A DNA stretch of 45,906 bases from NCBI GenBank assembly GCA_020135845.1, contig JACHTQ010000011.1, positions 1 to 45,906 of the forward strand. The letters are read 5' to 3'. The notes beneath the pieces are model-generated. The model did no database searches, was not told the DNA's origin, and was given only the letters and a program-made list of their open reading frames with translations. Origin of the DNA: Campylobacter sp. W0018 (lineage in GTDB: Bacteria; Campylobacterota; Campylobacteria; Campylobacterales; Campylobacteraceae). Below, piece by piece: positions 18,143 through 27,097 of this stretch. Positions within the stretch are counted from its first letter, which is position 1. Each line of letters begins with the position of its first letter. The position numbers were made by a program, and so were the translations under genes.

Positions 18143-18182
18143 CCCTATTTTCTCCCTATTTTTTTCTAAAATAACCCTATTT
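18143..18182 (+). promoter_or_regulatory. Three phased CCCTATTT direct repeats around the ttrBCA promoter
   Basis: CCCTATTT occurs at 18143-18150, 18154-18161 and 18175-18182. Steps of 11 and 21 bp put all three on one face of the helix. A -10 box TAAAAT (18167-18172) lies between the second and third repeats, so the first two cover the -35 region and the third overlaps the start point. An 11-bp direct-repeat spacing is what OmpR/PhoB-type regulators bind, and such a regulator is encoded next door. Confidence 0.7.
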
Positions 18183-18200
18183 AATCATTAAGGAAAATTT

Positions 18201-18965
18201 ATGAACAAAAGACGTTTTTTTCTTAAGCAAGGTGCTGCTAGCATAGCCTTACTTTCCAGCGCTAAGGCTTTTAGCTTAAAAAATCCTAGCAGAAATGCCA
18301 AAAATCCAGAAGCTTTAGGTCAAAAAGATAAAAAATTTGCAATGCTAATTGATCTTAGAAAATGTGTGGGGTGTCATGCTTGTACTGCAAGTTGTAAGGT
18401 TGAAAATCAAGTTCCCAAAGATCAATTTAGAACCAATGTTGCTGAATTTGAAATAGGAACTTTTCCTAATGTTAGAAAGGCTTTTTTACCACAACTTTGC
18501 AATCATTGTGAAAATCCACCTTGCGTAAGCGTTTGTCCAACGGGTGCAACCTTTAAAAGATTAGATGGTATTGTTGTTGTAGATAATCAAACATGCTGGG
18601 GATGCGGATACTGTGTTAATGCTTGTCCTTATGATAAAAGATTTATCAATTCTCAAACTAAGGTGGTAGATAAATGTACCTTTTGTGCACATAGACTTGA
18701 TGCGGGGTTACTTCCAGCTTGTGTTGAAACTTGCGTTGGAGGCGCAAGAATCATAGGAAATTTAAACGATAAAAATTCTTTAATCTATCAACTTTTAAAC
18801 CAATTTCCAAATTTTGTTTTAAAACAAAAAAGCGGAACCAAACCTCAAGTTTTTTACATAGGTTTAAATGGAAAATTACTAGACAATGTTGTTTCAATGG
18901 ATGATTTAGACGATGCATTAAAATCAAAAAATGAAAAATTATTATGGCAAAGCGAAGGAGTTTGA
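18201..18965 (+). CDS. ttrB: Tetrathionate reductase iron-sulfur subunit TtrB
   Basis: Electron-transfer subunit, 254 residues, that links the membrane subunit to TtrA. A twin-arginine signal (NKRRFFLKQGAASIALLSSA) indicates Tat export. Four cysteine groups for [4Fe-4S] clusters follow: CVGCHACTASCKVEN, CNHCENPPCVSVCP, CWGCGYCVNACP, and CTFC with CVETC. The ending block ETCVGGARIIGNLNDKNS is characteristic of TtrB among this ferredoxin family. AAGGA precedes the ATG by six bases. First gene of ttrBCA, the same order as in Salmonella. Confidence 0.93.
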   Translation: MNKRRFFLKQGAASIALLSSAKAFSLKNPSRNAKNPEALGQKDKKFAMLIDLRKCVGCHACTASCKVENQVPKDQFRTNVAEFEIGTFPNVRKAFLPQLCNHCENPPCVSVCPTGATFKRLDGIVVVDNQTCWGCGYCVNACPYDKRFINSQTKVVDKCTFCAHRLDAGLLPACVETCVGGARIIGNLNDKNSLIYQLLNQFPNFVLKQKSGTKPQVFYIGLNGKLLDNVVSMDDLDDALKSKNEKLLWQSEGV

Positions 18966-18966
18966 T

Positions 18967-20028
18967 ATGGATTTAAGTGTTATTCACTCATTAGTCAGTA
19001 TAACCCCTGAAAGGCCTTGGGGTTTAAATATAGCCAATTATTTATTTTTAACAGGAATTTCAGCAGCTAATTTTATTTTTGCTAATCTTTATTTTATCTT
19101 TAAACAAGAAAAATTAAAAAATATAGCCTTCTTAGCCCTTATAATTTCTTTTGTTTTTTTAATGGTAGCACCCTTAAATTTGATCGATGATTTAAGCCAA
19201 CCTGGAAGAATGATTAATGTCTTTTTATACGGATGGGAAAATTTCTTCACTAGTCCTATGAAATGGGGAGTTTTGTTATTGATTTCTTTCTTTATTGTTA
19301 CATTTTTTGAGCTCTATTTAGCCTATCAAGTGCTTTTTAAAAATCAATCTAAAAAACAAAAAATGCTTTTTTATTTTGGAGTTTTAGGACTTATTTTAGC
19401 TTTTGGGATCGAATTTTATACTGCGTATTTGATTGCGATTTTAAGCTCATTTGTGTTTTTACACACTCCTTTAATGCCGCTTTTGTTCTTAGTGTCTGCT
19501 TTTGTAAGCGGAATAGGAATATTAATACTTATAACACAACTTTATCTTAAATTTTTCACTGATGAAAAATTAAACACTTCTTTATTTTCAACCTTGGCAA
19601 AATGTTTAGCCTTTTTTGCTATGCTTGATATTATTTTAAGAATTTTTTGGTTTAGCTTTTTACTAGTCTTTAATACAGATGATAGATTTGTAGCTCAAAT
19701 TTTCTTCCAAAAAGAAGGATTTTTTATCATTTTCATAGATATGGGACTCTGTCTTCTTTTACCTTTAATCATAGGTTTTTCAAAATTAAACCAAAAACTA
19801 CCTTTTGTGATTTTAGCAGGATGTTTGGGTGTGCTTGGAAGTTTAATGTTTAGATATACTCTAGTGATCAAAGGTCAATCTTTTCCAAAAACTACACCTT
19901 CTTTTTTAGAATATCACATAGATTTTTCAAATCTTATAGGCATAATTTGCAATTATGGACTTTTAATCGCACTTTTTTGCTTTGCTTTAGCATTTTTTAA
20001 TAAAAATATATTGATAAAAGGAAAATAA
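18967..20028 (+). CDS. ttrC: Tetrathionate reductase membrane subunit TtrC (NrfD/PsrC family)
   Basis: Polytopic quinol-oxidising subunit of 353 residues with about eight or nine hydrophobic helices from residue 15 to the C-terminus. It would pass menaquinol electrons to TtrB. I chose ATG 18967 (MDLSVIHSLVSITPERPWG) because GGAG stands six bases before it. An upstream in-frame start would add residues inside the ttrB end. ttrB stop and this ATG are only one base apart. The N-terminal PERPWG motif is typical of NrfD-like subunits. Confidence 0.88.
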   Translation: MDLSVIHSLVSITPERPWGLNIANYLFLTGISAANFIFANLYFIFKQEKLKNIAFLALIISFVFLMVAPLNLIDDLSQPGRMINVFLYGWENFFTSPMKWGVLLLISFFIVTFFELYLAYQVLFKNQSKKQKMLFYFGVLGLILAFGIEFYTAYLIAILSSFVFLHTPLMPLLFLVSAFVSGIGILILITQLYLKFFTDEKLNTSLFSTLAKCLAFFAMLDIILRIFWFSFLLVFNTDDRFVAQIFFQKEGFFIIFIDMGLCLLLPLIIGFSKLNQKLPFVILAGCLGVLGSLMFRYTLVIKGQSFPKTTPSFLEYHIDFSNLIGIICNYGLLIALFCFALAFFNKNILIKGK

Positions 20029-20032
20029 AACA

Positions 20033-23000
20033 ATGAAAAGAAGAAAATTTTTAATCGGATCGGGATTAAGCATTGGTGCAATTTCAACGCTTGGATATTC
20101 TGATACTTTAAAACATACATTGACTTTTTCAGATAAAGGGAGTAAAGTAAAAAATACCATCTATGCAAACGCACAAGAATGTGAAGCATCCTTGGATAAA
20201 AATGGGATTAAATTTAATGATAAATTTAGCATCATGCCAAGTGTTTGCAATGGTTGTGTAACCTTTTGTTCTGTGCGTGCTAAAATTGATAAAAAAAGCC
20301 AAAAAGTACTTAGAGTAAGTGGGAATCCTTATAGTTTGCTTTCAAGCGATCCTTATCTTGATATGAATACACCTTTAAAAGAAAGTTTTATCGCTTTATC
20401 AAATCATAATGAAAATGGCTTAAATATGCGTTCTACATGTTGTGTTAGAGGTAATTTTATCCATCATAAACTTGATGATGAATTTAGGATTACAAAGCCT
20501 TTAAAAAGAGTAGGAAAACGCGGGGAAAATAAATGGAAAAGTATTAGCATCGAAGAATTGATCTCTGAAATTGTAAATGGTGGCGATCTATTTAATGAAG
20601 GACATATTGAAGGGCTTAAAACATTTTGTGATACAAAAACTTTAATTGATGAAAAAAATCCAGATTATGGTCCTTTGGCAAATAAATTATGTATTTTAGG
20701 CACAGGAGATGAAGGAAGGCAAAATTTTATCACCCACAGATTTGCTCAAAGTTTTGGAACGATAAATTATTTAGGACATACTGCAATCTGTGGTCTTTCT
20801 ATGCGTGCGGGTGAGGCTGCTTATTTAAATGATTTTCAAAAATATCCCCATTTAAAACCTGATTTTGAACACTGTAAATTTCTTCTTAATATAGCAACCG
20901 CACCCGCACAAGCTGGAAATCCTTTTAAAAGACAAGCGCATTTACTCGCAAAAGCTAGAAGTGAAGGAGAAATGAAATACGTCACTATAACTCCAAATTT
21001 AACCAACGCCGATACCTTTGCAGTGGAAAATAAATCAAGATGGATACCTATAAAACCAGGGAGTGATCTTGCTTTTGTCATGGGGATGTTAAGAGTGATC
21101 ATAGAAAACAAACTTTATAATCTTTCTTATTTAAAAATTCCAAGTTTAAAATCTCAAATAGCTCTTAATGATGTTAGTTTTACTAATGCAACCCATCTTG
21201 TCTTGCAAGATGAAACAAACTATGGCACTTTTTTAAGAGATGAAAATAATCAAATTTTAGTCCTTGAAAATGGCATTCTTAAAAATGCTGATGAAGTCAA
21301 ACAGGCTGATCTTGAATTTAGTGGAAGCATAGAATATAAAGGTCAAACGTATCAAGTAAAAACTAGCTTTGAAATTTTAAAAGAAAATGTTTTTGAGTAT
21401 AGTTTGGAAGAATATGCACAAAAATGTGAAATTGAACCAAATATTATTGCTGATTTAGCAAAAGAATTCACTTCATATGGTAGAGCTGTGGCAACTGATT
21501 GCCACGGAGGAACCATGCATACAACGGGATTTTATACCGCTTATGCGATCATGATGCTAGGAAGTATGGTGGGAAATTTAAATCATAAAGGAGGTATGAG
21601 CATAGGAGGTGGAAAATTCAATAGTTTCAATGGAAAAATGTATAATCTTTTAGCCTACGAAGGTAAAAAGAAACCTTATGGAACAAGGATAGATCGTGCA
21701 AGAAAAGCCTATGAAACAAGTACAGAGTTTCAAGAAAAAATCAAAAACAATCAAAATCCATACCCTGCCAAAGATCAATGGTATCCACTAAGCAATGCTT
21801 TAGAAAATGAAGTTTTAACAAGCAGTGCTAATGCTTATCCATATAAACTTGGCACCTTAATAACTTGGGGAGCTAGTCTCGTTTATGGACAAAATTTAAA
21901 TTCAAAAACTATTGAACTTTTAAAAGATCCTAAAAAATCAATTCCATTATTTATAGCTATAGATCCTTTTATCAATGAAACAAGTTTATATGCTGATTAT
22001 ATTATTCCTGATAGTGTGCTTTTTGAAACTTGGGGAGTGTTGTCTCCTTGGGCTGGATACACCACAAAAACAACCCATTTAAGGTTTCCTATTATCCAAA
22101 GTCCAAATGAAAAATTTAAAAACGGTCAAAGTATATGTATGGATAGTTTTTTAATTGAACTCGGAAAAGCTTTAAATTTACCTTCTTTTGGAAAAGATGG
22201 TATTAAAGATAAAGATGGAAATTATTATCCTTTAGACAAACCGGAGGATTTTTATTTAAGAGCTTTTTTAAACGTTGCGTTAGATACTCAAAATCCTGCA
22301 AATGATATCAGCGATGAAGAATTTAAAATAAGCGGTTTGCAAAAATATGAGAAAATCTTAAAAGAAATTTGCAAAGAGCATTGGAGAAAAGTAGCTTTTA
22401 TAATGAGTCGCGGAGGAAGATTTTCAAGTAAAGAAAGTGCTTACAAGGATAATGCTTTAAGCAATTCTTATAAAAAAGCTATCGCAATTTATAATGAAAA
22501 ACTAGCAACAACCAAAAATGCACTCAGCGGAGAAAGACACAGTGGAACTATAAAATATTATGATGCAAGATACGCCAATGGAGAAAAAATTATCAAAAAA
22601 GAAGGTTTTGATCTTTTAGCATTTAATTATAAATCCAATGTTTTCTCTTCTTATTCTGCTATCCTTGAGCCTTTAAAAGAGATCAAATATAGCACCTATA
22701 TAGATATTAATTCACAAAGTGCAAAAAAATACAATATCAAAAATGGCGATAAAGTAAAATTAAGCACTTACGAAACTTCGATTATAGGTTATGCAAGAGT
22801 TAAAGAAGGTATTCATCCATGTGCAATTGGCCTAGAACACGGAGGTGGAAGGGATGCAGAAGGAGCAAAAGATCTTAGTATAGATGGAAAAACACTTAAG
22901 GCAAAAATCAGACGAAAAACTGGAATTGCTTATAGTCAATTAGGCTTAAGGGATATTACAAGACCAAATAGTCCTAATTTAGGCGATTTTGTTATAGGAT

Positions 23001-23044
23001 CTAATGCAAGACAAGCATTTATAGTAAAAATAGAAAAGATTTAA
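20033..23044 (+). CDS. ttrA: Tetrathionate reductase catalytic molybdopterin subunit TtrA
   Basis: Periplasmic molybdo-bis-MGD enzyme, 1003 residues, which reduces tetrathionate to thiosulfate as a terminal electron acceptor. A Tat signal (MKRRKFLIGSGLSIGAIST) opens it. The [4Fe-4S] site is C72-x2-C75-x3-C79 with the fourth ligand in STCCVRG. The probable Mo ligand is Cys253 in LGHTAICGLSMRAG. The surrounding block, GTGDEGRQNFITHRFAQSFG and APAQAGNPFKRQAHLLAKAR, is strongly TtrA-like, as is the long insert before the MGD-binding C-terminus. ATG follows AAAGGA. Close relatives are arsenate and selenate reductases, but the TtrB/TtrC neighbours support TtrA. Confidence 0.93.
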   Translation: MKRRKFLIGSGLSIGAISTLGYSDTLKHTLTFSDKGSKVKNTIYANAQECEASLDKNGIKFNDKFSIMPSVCNGCVTFCSVRAKIDKKSQKVLRVSGNPYSLLSSDPYLDMNTPLKESFIALSNHNENGLNMRSTCCVRGNFIHHKLDDEFRITKPLKRVGKRGENKWKSISIEELISEIVNGGDLFNEGHIEGLKTFCDTKTLIDEKNPDYGPLANKLCILGTGDEGRQNFITHRFAQSFGTINYLGHTAICGLSMRAGEAAYLNDFQKYPHLKPDFEHCKFLLNIATAPAQAGNPFKRQAHLLAKARSEGEMKYVTITPNLTNADTFAVENKSRWIPIKPGSDLAFVMGMLRVIIENKLYNLSYLKIPSLKSQIALNDVSFTNATHLVLQDETNYGTFLRDENNQILVLENGILKNADEVKQADLEFSGSIEYKGQTYQVKTSFEILKENVFEYSLEEYAQKCEIEPNIIADLAKEFTSYGRAVATDCHGGTMHTTGFYTAYAIMMLGSMVGNLNHKGGMSIGGGKFNSFNGKMYNLLAYEGKKKPYGTRIDRARKAYETSTEFQEKIKNNQNPYPAKDQWYPLSNALENEVLTSSANAYPYKLGTLITWGASLVYGQNLNSKTIELLKDPKKSIPLFIAIDPFINETSLYADYIIPDSVLFETWGVLSPWAGYTTKTTHLRFPIIQSPNEKFKNGQSICMDSFLIELGKALNLPSFGKDGIKDKDGNYYPLDKPEDFYLRAFLNVALDTQNPANDISDEEFKISGLQKYEKILKEICKEHWRKVAFIMSRGGRFSSKESAYKDNALSNSYKKAIAIYNEKLATTKNALSGERHSGTIKYYDARYANGEKIIKKEGFDLLAFNYKSNVFSSYSAILEPLKEIKYSTYIDINSQSAKKYNIKNGDKVKLSTYETSIIGYARVKEGIHPCAIGLEHGGGRDAEGAKDLSIDGKTLKAKIRRKTGIAYSQLGLRDITRPNSPNLGDFVIGSNARQAFIVKIEKI

Positions 23045-23049
23045 CCTTT

Positions 23050-23073
23050 ATCATCTTGAATATTCAAGATGAT
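23050..23073. terminator. Bidirectional terminator between ttrA and the enoyl reductase gene
   Basis: A perfect 24-bp palindrome with half-site ATCATCTTGAAT lies in the 34-bp gap between convergent stops, and T-rich sequence follows it on the plus strand. Confidence 0.75.
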
Positions 23074-23078
23074 TAATT

Positions 23079-23858
23079 TTATTTAAAAGTAGTTCCACCA
23101 TCCACAATGAAAGTATGTCCAGTTACCCAACTTGCTTTTGAAGAGCAAAGAAAAAGACAAGCACCTGCTAAATCTTCAGGCTGTCCCATACGATTAAGCG
23201 GACTTAAATCAATGGTAGCTTGTTTAACTTCCTCATAATTTGTAAAAGCCCTTAAAGCATCTGTTTCAATAGGACCACCGCTGACAACATTCACACGGAT
23301 ATTTTTTTCTCCAAGTTCAGTGGCTGCATATCTTGCCATAGCTTCTACAGCTGCTTTTGCTGTTCCATGGCCTGCATAATTTTCTATATAAACTAAATTT
23401 CCAGTAGAAGAAATAGAAATAATACTTCCTCCCCCTACTTTTTCCATTCTCTTAGCCGCCTCTTGAGCGCCAACAACAAAAGCATTGACCGTTGCAGTAA
23501 AGATATTATTAATTCCTTTAGGTTTTAATTTCATAAATTTAGTGTATCCACCAACTACCGCACGGCCAGAAATAATCGCATTTGAAATAAAATAATCTAT
23601 ACGATCAAAATCTTGATCGATTTTTTCAAAAAGTTCTTTATAGGTTTCTGGTTCTAAAATATTAAATTCATAGGCTTTTGTTTTAATTTTATAGTTTGTT
23701 TCTAAATCTTTTATCATTTCTTCTGCGATTTGCGCATTAGAATTATATGTAAAAGCTACGTTGGCACCTGCTTTAGCAAATTCATATACAATAGCTTTGC
23801 CAATTCCACGCGTTCCACCGCTAATCACTAAAGTTTTTCCTTGAAATTCTTGATTCAT
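23079..23858 (-). CDS. FabL-like enoyl-ACP reductase / SDR family oxidoreductase
   Basis: Short-chain dehydrogenase fold, 259 residues. The NAD(P) loop is SGGTRGIGKAI (13-23). The active site is Tyr161-x6-Lys168 (YAGHGTAK), the Y-x6-K spacing of enoyl-ACP reductases rather than the Y-x3-K of ordinary SDRs. The blocks AQEAAKRMEKVGGGSIISIS and VNVVSGGPIETDALRAF closely resemble Bacillus FabL, from memory. Start ATG 23858 overlaps the dapA stop (TGATG) with AAGGA in front; the TTG one codon earlier is less likely. Since Campylobacter normally has FabI, this may be a second enoyl reductase or act on another substrate. Confidence 0.85.
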   Translation of the reverse strand: MNQEFQGKTLVISGGTRGIGKAIVYEFAKAGANVAFTYNSNAQIAEEMIKDLETNYKIKTKAYEFNILEPETYKELFEKIDQDFDRIDYFISNAIISGRAVVGGYTKFMKLKPKGINNIFTATVNAFVVGAQEAAKRMEKVGGGSIISISSTGNLVYIENYAGHGTAKAAVEAMARYAATELGEKNIRVNVVSGGPIETDALRAFTNYEEVKQATIDLSPLNRMGQPEDLAGACLFLCSSKASWVTGHTFIVDGGTTFK

Positions 23859-24754
23859 CAAAATCCTTTAATATTATATTGTTTCATCACTTCTTGTATT
23901 TTAGCATAGTTTTCTTTACTAGGAGGACAAAGTGGAAGTCTAAATTCTAAATTTTCTATCAAACCAGCTATATGCATCGCTGTTTTTATAGGGATTGGAT
24001 TACTTTCGCAAAATAAAATTTTATTGATATTATAAAGCTCATCATTGATTTGCTTAGCTTCTTTGTAATTTTCTTCCAAAGCTCTATGTGTTAGCATACT
24101 GATTCTATCAGGCAATAAATTTGAAGTTACTGAAATTACCCCTTTTCCACCATTTGAAAGTATAGGATAATTAATCGCATCTTCACCGCTGATTAAAACC
24201 ATTTTAGGTTCATGTGCAAGCAAATCCACGCACTTATCGATACTTCCACTCGCTTCTTTAATCCCATAAATATTTTCACAAGTTCTAAAAAGTTCAATAG
24301 CAGTTTCGGTAGCGATATCACAACCGGTTCTTCCTGGAACATTGTATAAAAGAACAGGAATATCCACACTCATTGCGATTGCTTTATAATGTTCATAAAG
24401 TCCTTTTTGGGTTGGTTTATTATAATATGGAGTCACACTTAAAATACCATCAGCTCCACAATCTCTTGCAAATTGCGCCAAATCAACAGCTTCATGCGTT
24501 GCATTGCTTCCAGCTCCTGCTAAAACCTTAACTTTTGTATTTTTGCAAACCTCGACTGCAATTTCAATACAAGCCTTATGTTCATCATGAGTTAAAGTTG
24601 CACTTTCCCCAGTTGTTCCTACAGGTACTATAGCATCGATTCCATTATCGATTTGTCTTTGGATTAGTTTTGCATAACATTGCTCATCAATTTTATTATT
24701 TTTAAATGGGGTAACAAGCGCTGTCATCGCGCCAATGATGACATTTTTATCCAT
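23858..24754 (-). CDS. dapA: 4-hydroxy-tetrahydrodipicolinate synthase
   Basis: First committed step of lysine and diaminopimelate synthesis, condensing pyruvate with aspartate semialdehyde. The 298-residue TIM-barrel protein has [10 protein letters not shown] with Thr47/Thr48, Tyr137 in [12 protein letters not shown], and the Schiff-base lysine K166 in YGIKEASGS. Length is standard. AAAGGA precedes the ATG. It starts one base after the M16 peptidase gene and overlaps the enoyl reductase start. Confidence 0.96.
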   Translation of the reverse strand: MDKNVIIGAMTALVTPFKNNKIDEQCYAKLIQRQIDNGIDAIVPVGTTGESATLTHDEHKACIEIAVEVCKNTKVKVLAGAGSNATHEAVDLAQFARDCGADGILSVTPYYNKPTQKGLYEHYKAIAMSVDIPVLLYNVPGRTGCDIATETAIELFRTCENIYGIKEASGSIDKCVDLLAHEPKMVLISGEDAINYPILSNGGKGVISVTSNLLPDRISMLTHRALEENYKEAKQINDELYNINKILFCESNPIPIKTAMHIAGLIENLEFRLPLCPPSKENYAKIQEVMKQYNIKGF

Positions 24755-24755
24755 T

Positions 24756-25997
24756 TTAGTCCTTTCTTAAAATCAAAGTTGTAGAATTTTCTTCACTAAA
24801 ATATTTTTTAGCACATTTTTTCAAATCTAGTAAAGTTAATTTTTCTATTTTTTCTTCATAACTTAATAAAGGTTTTAAATCCCCTCTTGCTAGATAAGAA
24901 CCATAAATATTAGAAACCGCGCTTGCTGTATCAAGAGAAAAAATAAAATCGCTTTTAATATTATTTTTAACTTTTTGCAAATCTTTCTCTGTAAATTTGC
25001 CTTTTTTGATCTGCTCTAAAATTTTCCAAAGTTCCTTTTCAACTTCTTCAGCTTTAATCCCTACATTGCAATTACAAATAAAAATAAATAAATTTTCATC
25101 AATGCAATCATTAACAAAGGCGTAAAAATCGTTAATCAAATGAAGCTTATCCACTAAAATTTCATTTATAATGGAACTTTTTCCACCTCCTAAAAGTTCT
25201 GATAAAGCATTTAAAGCTGGAATGTCCTTATGTTTAAAATTTGAAATTTTAAATCCTAAGGCAAGAATTTGAGTTTGAGTTTCTTTTTTGATAATAATTC
25301 TTTTTGCACCATCTTGCTTAGGTTCTTGTGTATGAATTTGTGGGATAGTTTTTGTATTTTTAATGTTTTCAAAATGTTTTTTAGAAAGTTCAAAAACTTC
25401 TTGATGTTCTATATCTCCACTAACAAGTAAAATAGCATTTTTGGGTTGATAATATATACTATGAAAATCTCTAATATCTTCAATAGTCCAATTTTCTATA
25501 TCTTTATAAAATCCTATCGGAGTCCAATGATAAGGATGATACATAAAAGCATAATTAAAAAGTCTAAAATATAAATAACCAAGCGGATTATTATCTGTTC
25601 TCCATCTACGCTCTTCTAAAACAACATTTCTTTCAGGCTGGAATTCTTCATCTTTTAAACTTAAATTAGCCATTAATTCAGCAAAAAGCTCTAAAGCTTT
25701 ATCTAAATTTTTTTTAGCGCATTTTATGTAATAATGTGTATAATCAAAGCCTGTACTTGCATTATCCAAACCTCCAAAGCTTTTAACGATTTCATCAAAT
25801 TCGCCAGCTTTAAGGTTTTTTGTGCTTTTAAAATTTAGATGCTCAAGCATATGAGCGATTCCACTTTTACCCATGATCTCATTTCTTGAGCCAACTTTAT
25901 AAAAAATATCGACGCTGATTACATCACTATTTTTATTTACAGGAAAAGAATAAACCTCGAGTTTATTCTTTAGACGAATTTTTTCAAAATGAATCAT
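24756..25997 (-). CDS. M16-family zinc peptidase (insulinase/PqqL type)
   Basis: 413-residue peptidase with the inverted zinc motif H49-M-L-E-H53 ([12 protein letters not shown]), followed by the expected downstream glutamate region ([17 protein letters not shown]). The second half, with [16 protein letters not shown], is the inactive partner-like lobe of the family. No signal peptide is visible, so it is probably cytoplasmic. It overlaps pyrD by 4 bp and precedes dapA. A role in peptide turnover is inferred from the family only. Confidence 0.9.
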   Translation of the reverse strand: MIHFEKIRLKNKLEVYSFPVNKNSDVISVDIFYKVGSRNEIMGKSGIAHMLEHLNFKSTKNLKAGEFDEIVKSFGGLDNASTGFDYTHYYIKCAKKNLDKALELFAELMANLSLKDEEFQPERNVVLEERRWRTDNNPLGYLYFRLFNYAFMYHPYHWTPIGFYKDIENWTIEDIRDFHSIYYQPKNAILLVSGDIEHQEVFELSKKHFENIKNTKTIPQIHTQEPKQDGAKRIIIKKETQTQILALGFKISNFKHKDIPALNALSELLGGGKSSIINEILVDKLHLINDFYAFVNDCIDENLFIFICNCNVGIKAEEVEKELWKILEQIKKGKFTEKDLQKVKNNIKSDFIFSLDTASAVSNIYGSYLARGDLKPLLSYEEKIEKLTLLDLKKCAKKYFSEENSTTLILRKD

Positions 25998-27043
25998 TTA
26001 AAATTAGCTCCTACAGCTTCACCGATATGCATAAAACCATCTTGTCTTAATAAAGAAATCAATTCTTGATTGATATTTTTAACTATACTTGGTCCTTTAA
26101 AGATTAAAGCGGTATAAATTTGAATCAAATTAGCTCCATTTTTAATACGCTCATACGCTTCTTTTCCGCTATCAATACCCCCACAAGAAATTAAAAGAGT
26201 ATGAGAGAAAAGCTCTTTGGCCAATTCTTTAAAGAAAAGACTATTTTTCTTTTGAATAAGCTTTCCACTAATACCCCCAAAGGTTCGCCCATTATCAATT
26301 AAAGAATAATCTGTGCTTGTATTAGCGATAATAAAACCATCTGCACCTTTTTCTATAGCTTTTTGACAAAGAGCTATAGCTATAGGAATATCCAAATCAG
26401 GCGCTATTTTTATAAAAATAGGCTTTGAAGTGATTTTTTTCACCTCTGTTAATAAATCATTTAAAAATTGATCATTTTGCAAATCTCTTAAATTTTTAGT
26501 GTTTGGAGATGAGATATTTATAGCAAAATAATCGCACAAATCTTTAAATTCTCTTAATAAAATAAAATAATCTTCCAAAGCATTTTGACTGTCCTTGTTT
26601 TTACCTATATTTGCACCCAAAGGCAAAGCGAAAGGATAAGCTTTTGAAACATGTGAGCGAACTTCATACGATCCTTTATTATTAAAACCCATAGCATTTT
26701 GTATACTCTCTTGTTTTACCAAGCGAAACACTCTTGGTTTTTCATTTCCTTCTTGAGGTCTAGGAGTAAAAGTACCGTACTCTAAAAAACCAAAGCCTAA
26801 AGCACTCAAAGGCTTAATCATAGTTCCATTTTTATCAAAACCACCCGCTATACCTACTGGGGAGTTAAAATTAAGTCCTAATAAATTTTGTTTTAAGCTT
26901 GCATCATTTATAACAAATTTTTTAGCCATCAAACCTAATGCAGCTGGAAAAATAGCATTAAGTCCTCTTAAGGAATACTCTACTAAATAATGAGCTGATT
27001 CTGGTTGAAGTTTAAAAAGCAAGGGTTTTATTTGTTCGTACAT
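25994..27043 (-). CDS. pyrD: Dihydroorotate dehydrogenase (quinone), class 2
   Basis: Membrane-associated flavoenzyme of pyrimidine synthesis, 349 residues. The N-terminal helical extension (YEQIKPLLFKLQPESAHYLV) is the membrane-binding part that marks class 2. NSPVGIAGGFDKNG, QNAMGFNNKG and the catalytic-serine block AINISSPNTKNLRDLQ follow, and ISCGGIDSGKEAYERI binds the flavin phosphate. AAGGA precedes the ATG. First gene after a 54-bp gap from the MsbA-like gene. Confidence 0.96.
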   Translation of the reverse strand: MYEQIKPLLFKLQPESAHYLVEYSLRGLNAIFPAALGLMAKKFVINDASLKQNLLGLNFNSPVGIAGGFDKNGTMIKPLSALGFGFLEYGTFTPRPQEGNEKPRVFRLVKQESIQNAMGFNNKGSYEVRSHVSKAYPFALPLGANIGKNKDSQNALEDYFILLREFKDLCDYFAINISSPNTKNLRDLQNDQFLNDLLTEVKKITSKPIFIKIAPDLDIPIAIALCQKAIEKGADGFIIANTSTDYSLIDNGRTFGGISGKLIQKKNSLFFKELAKELFSHTLLISCGGIDSGKEAYERIKNGANLIQIYTALIFKGPSIVKNINQELISLLRQDGFMHIGEAVGANFK

Positions 27044-27097
27044 GATAATTCCTTGAAATAAAAAAATAATAAAAATTTTAACAAAATTAAAATAAAG

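Noticed and set aside
18931..18966. Longer ttrC reading frame starting inside ttrB
   Set aside because: GGAG at 18957-18960 points to ATG 18967, and the extra residues are an out-of-frame reading of the ttrB end.
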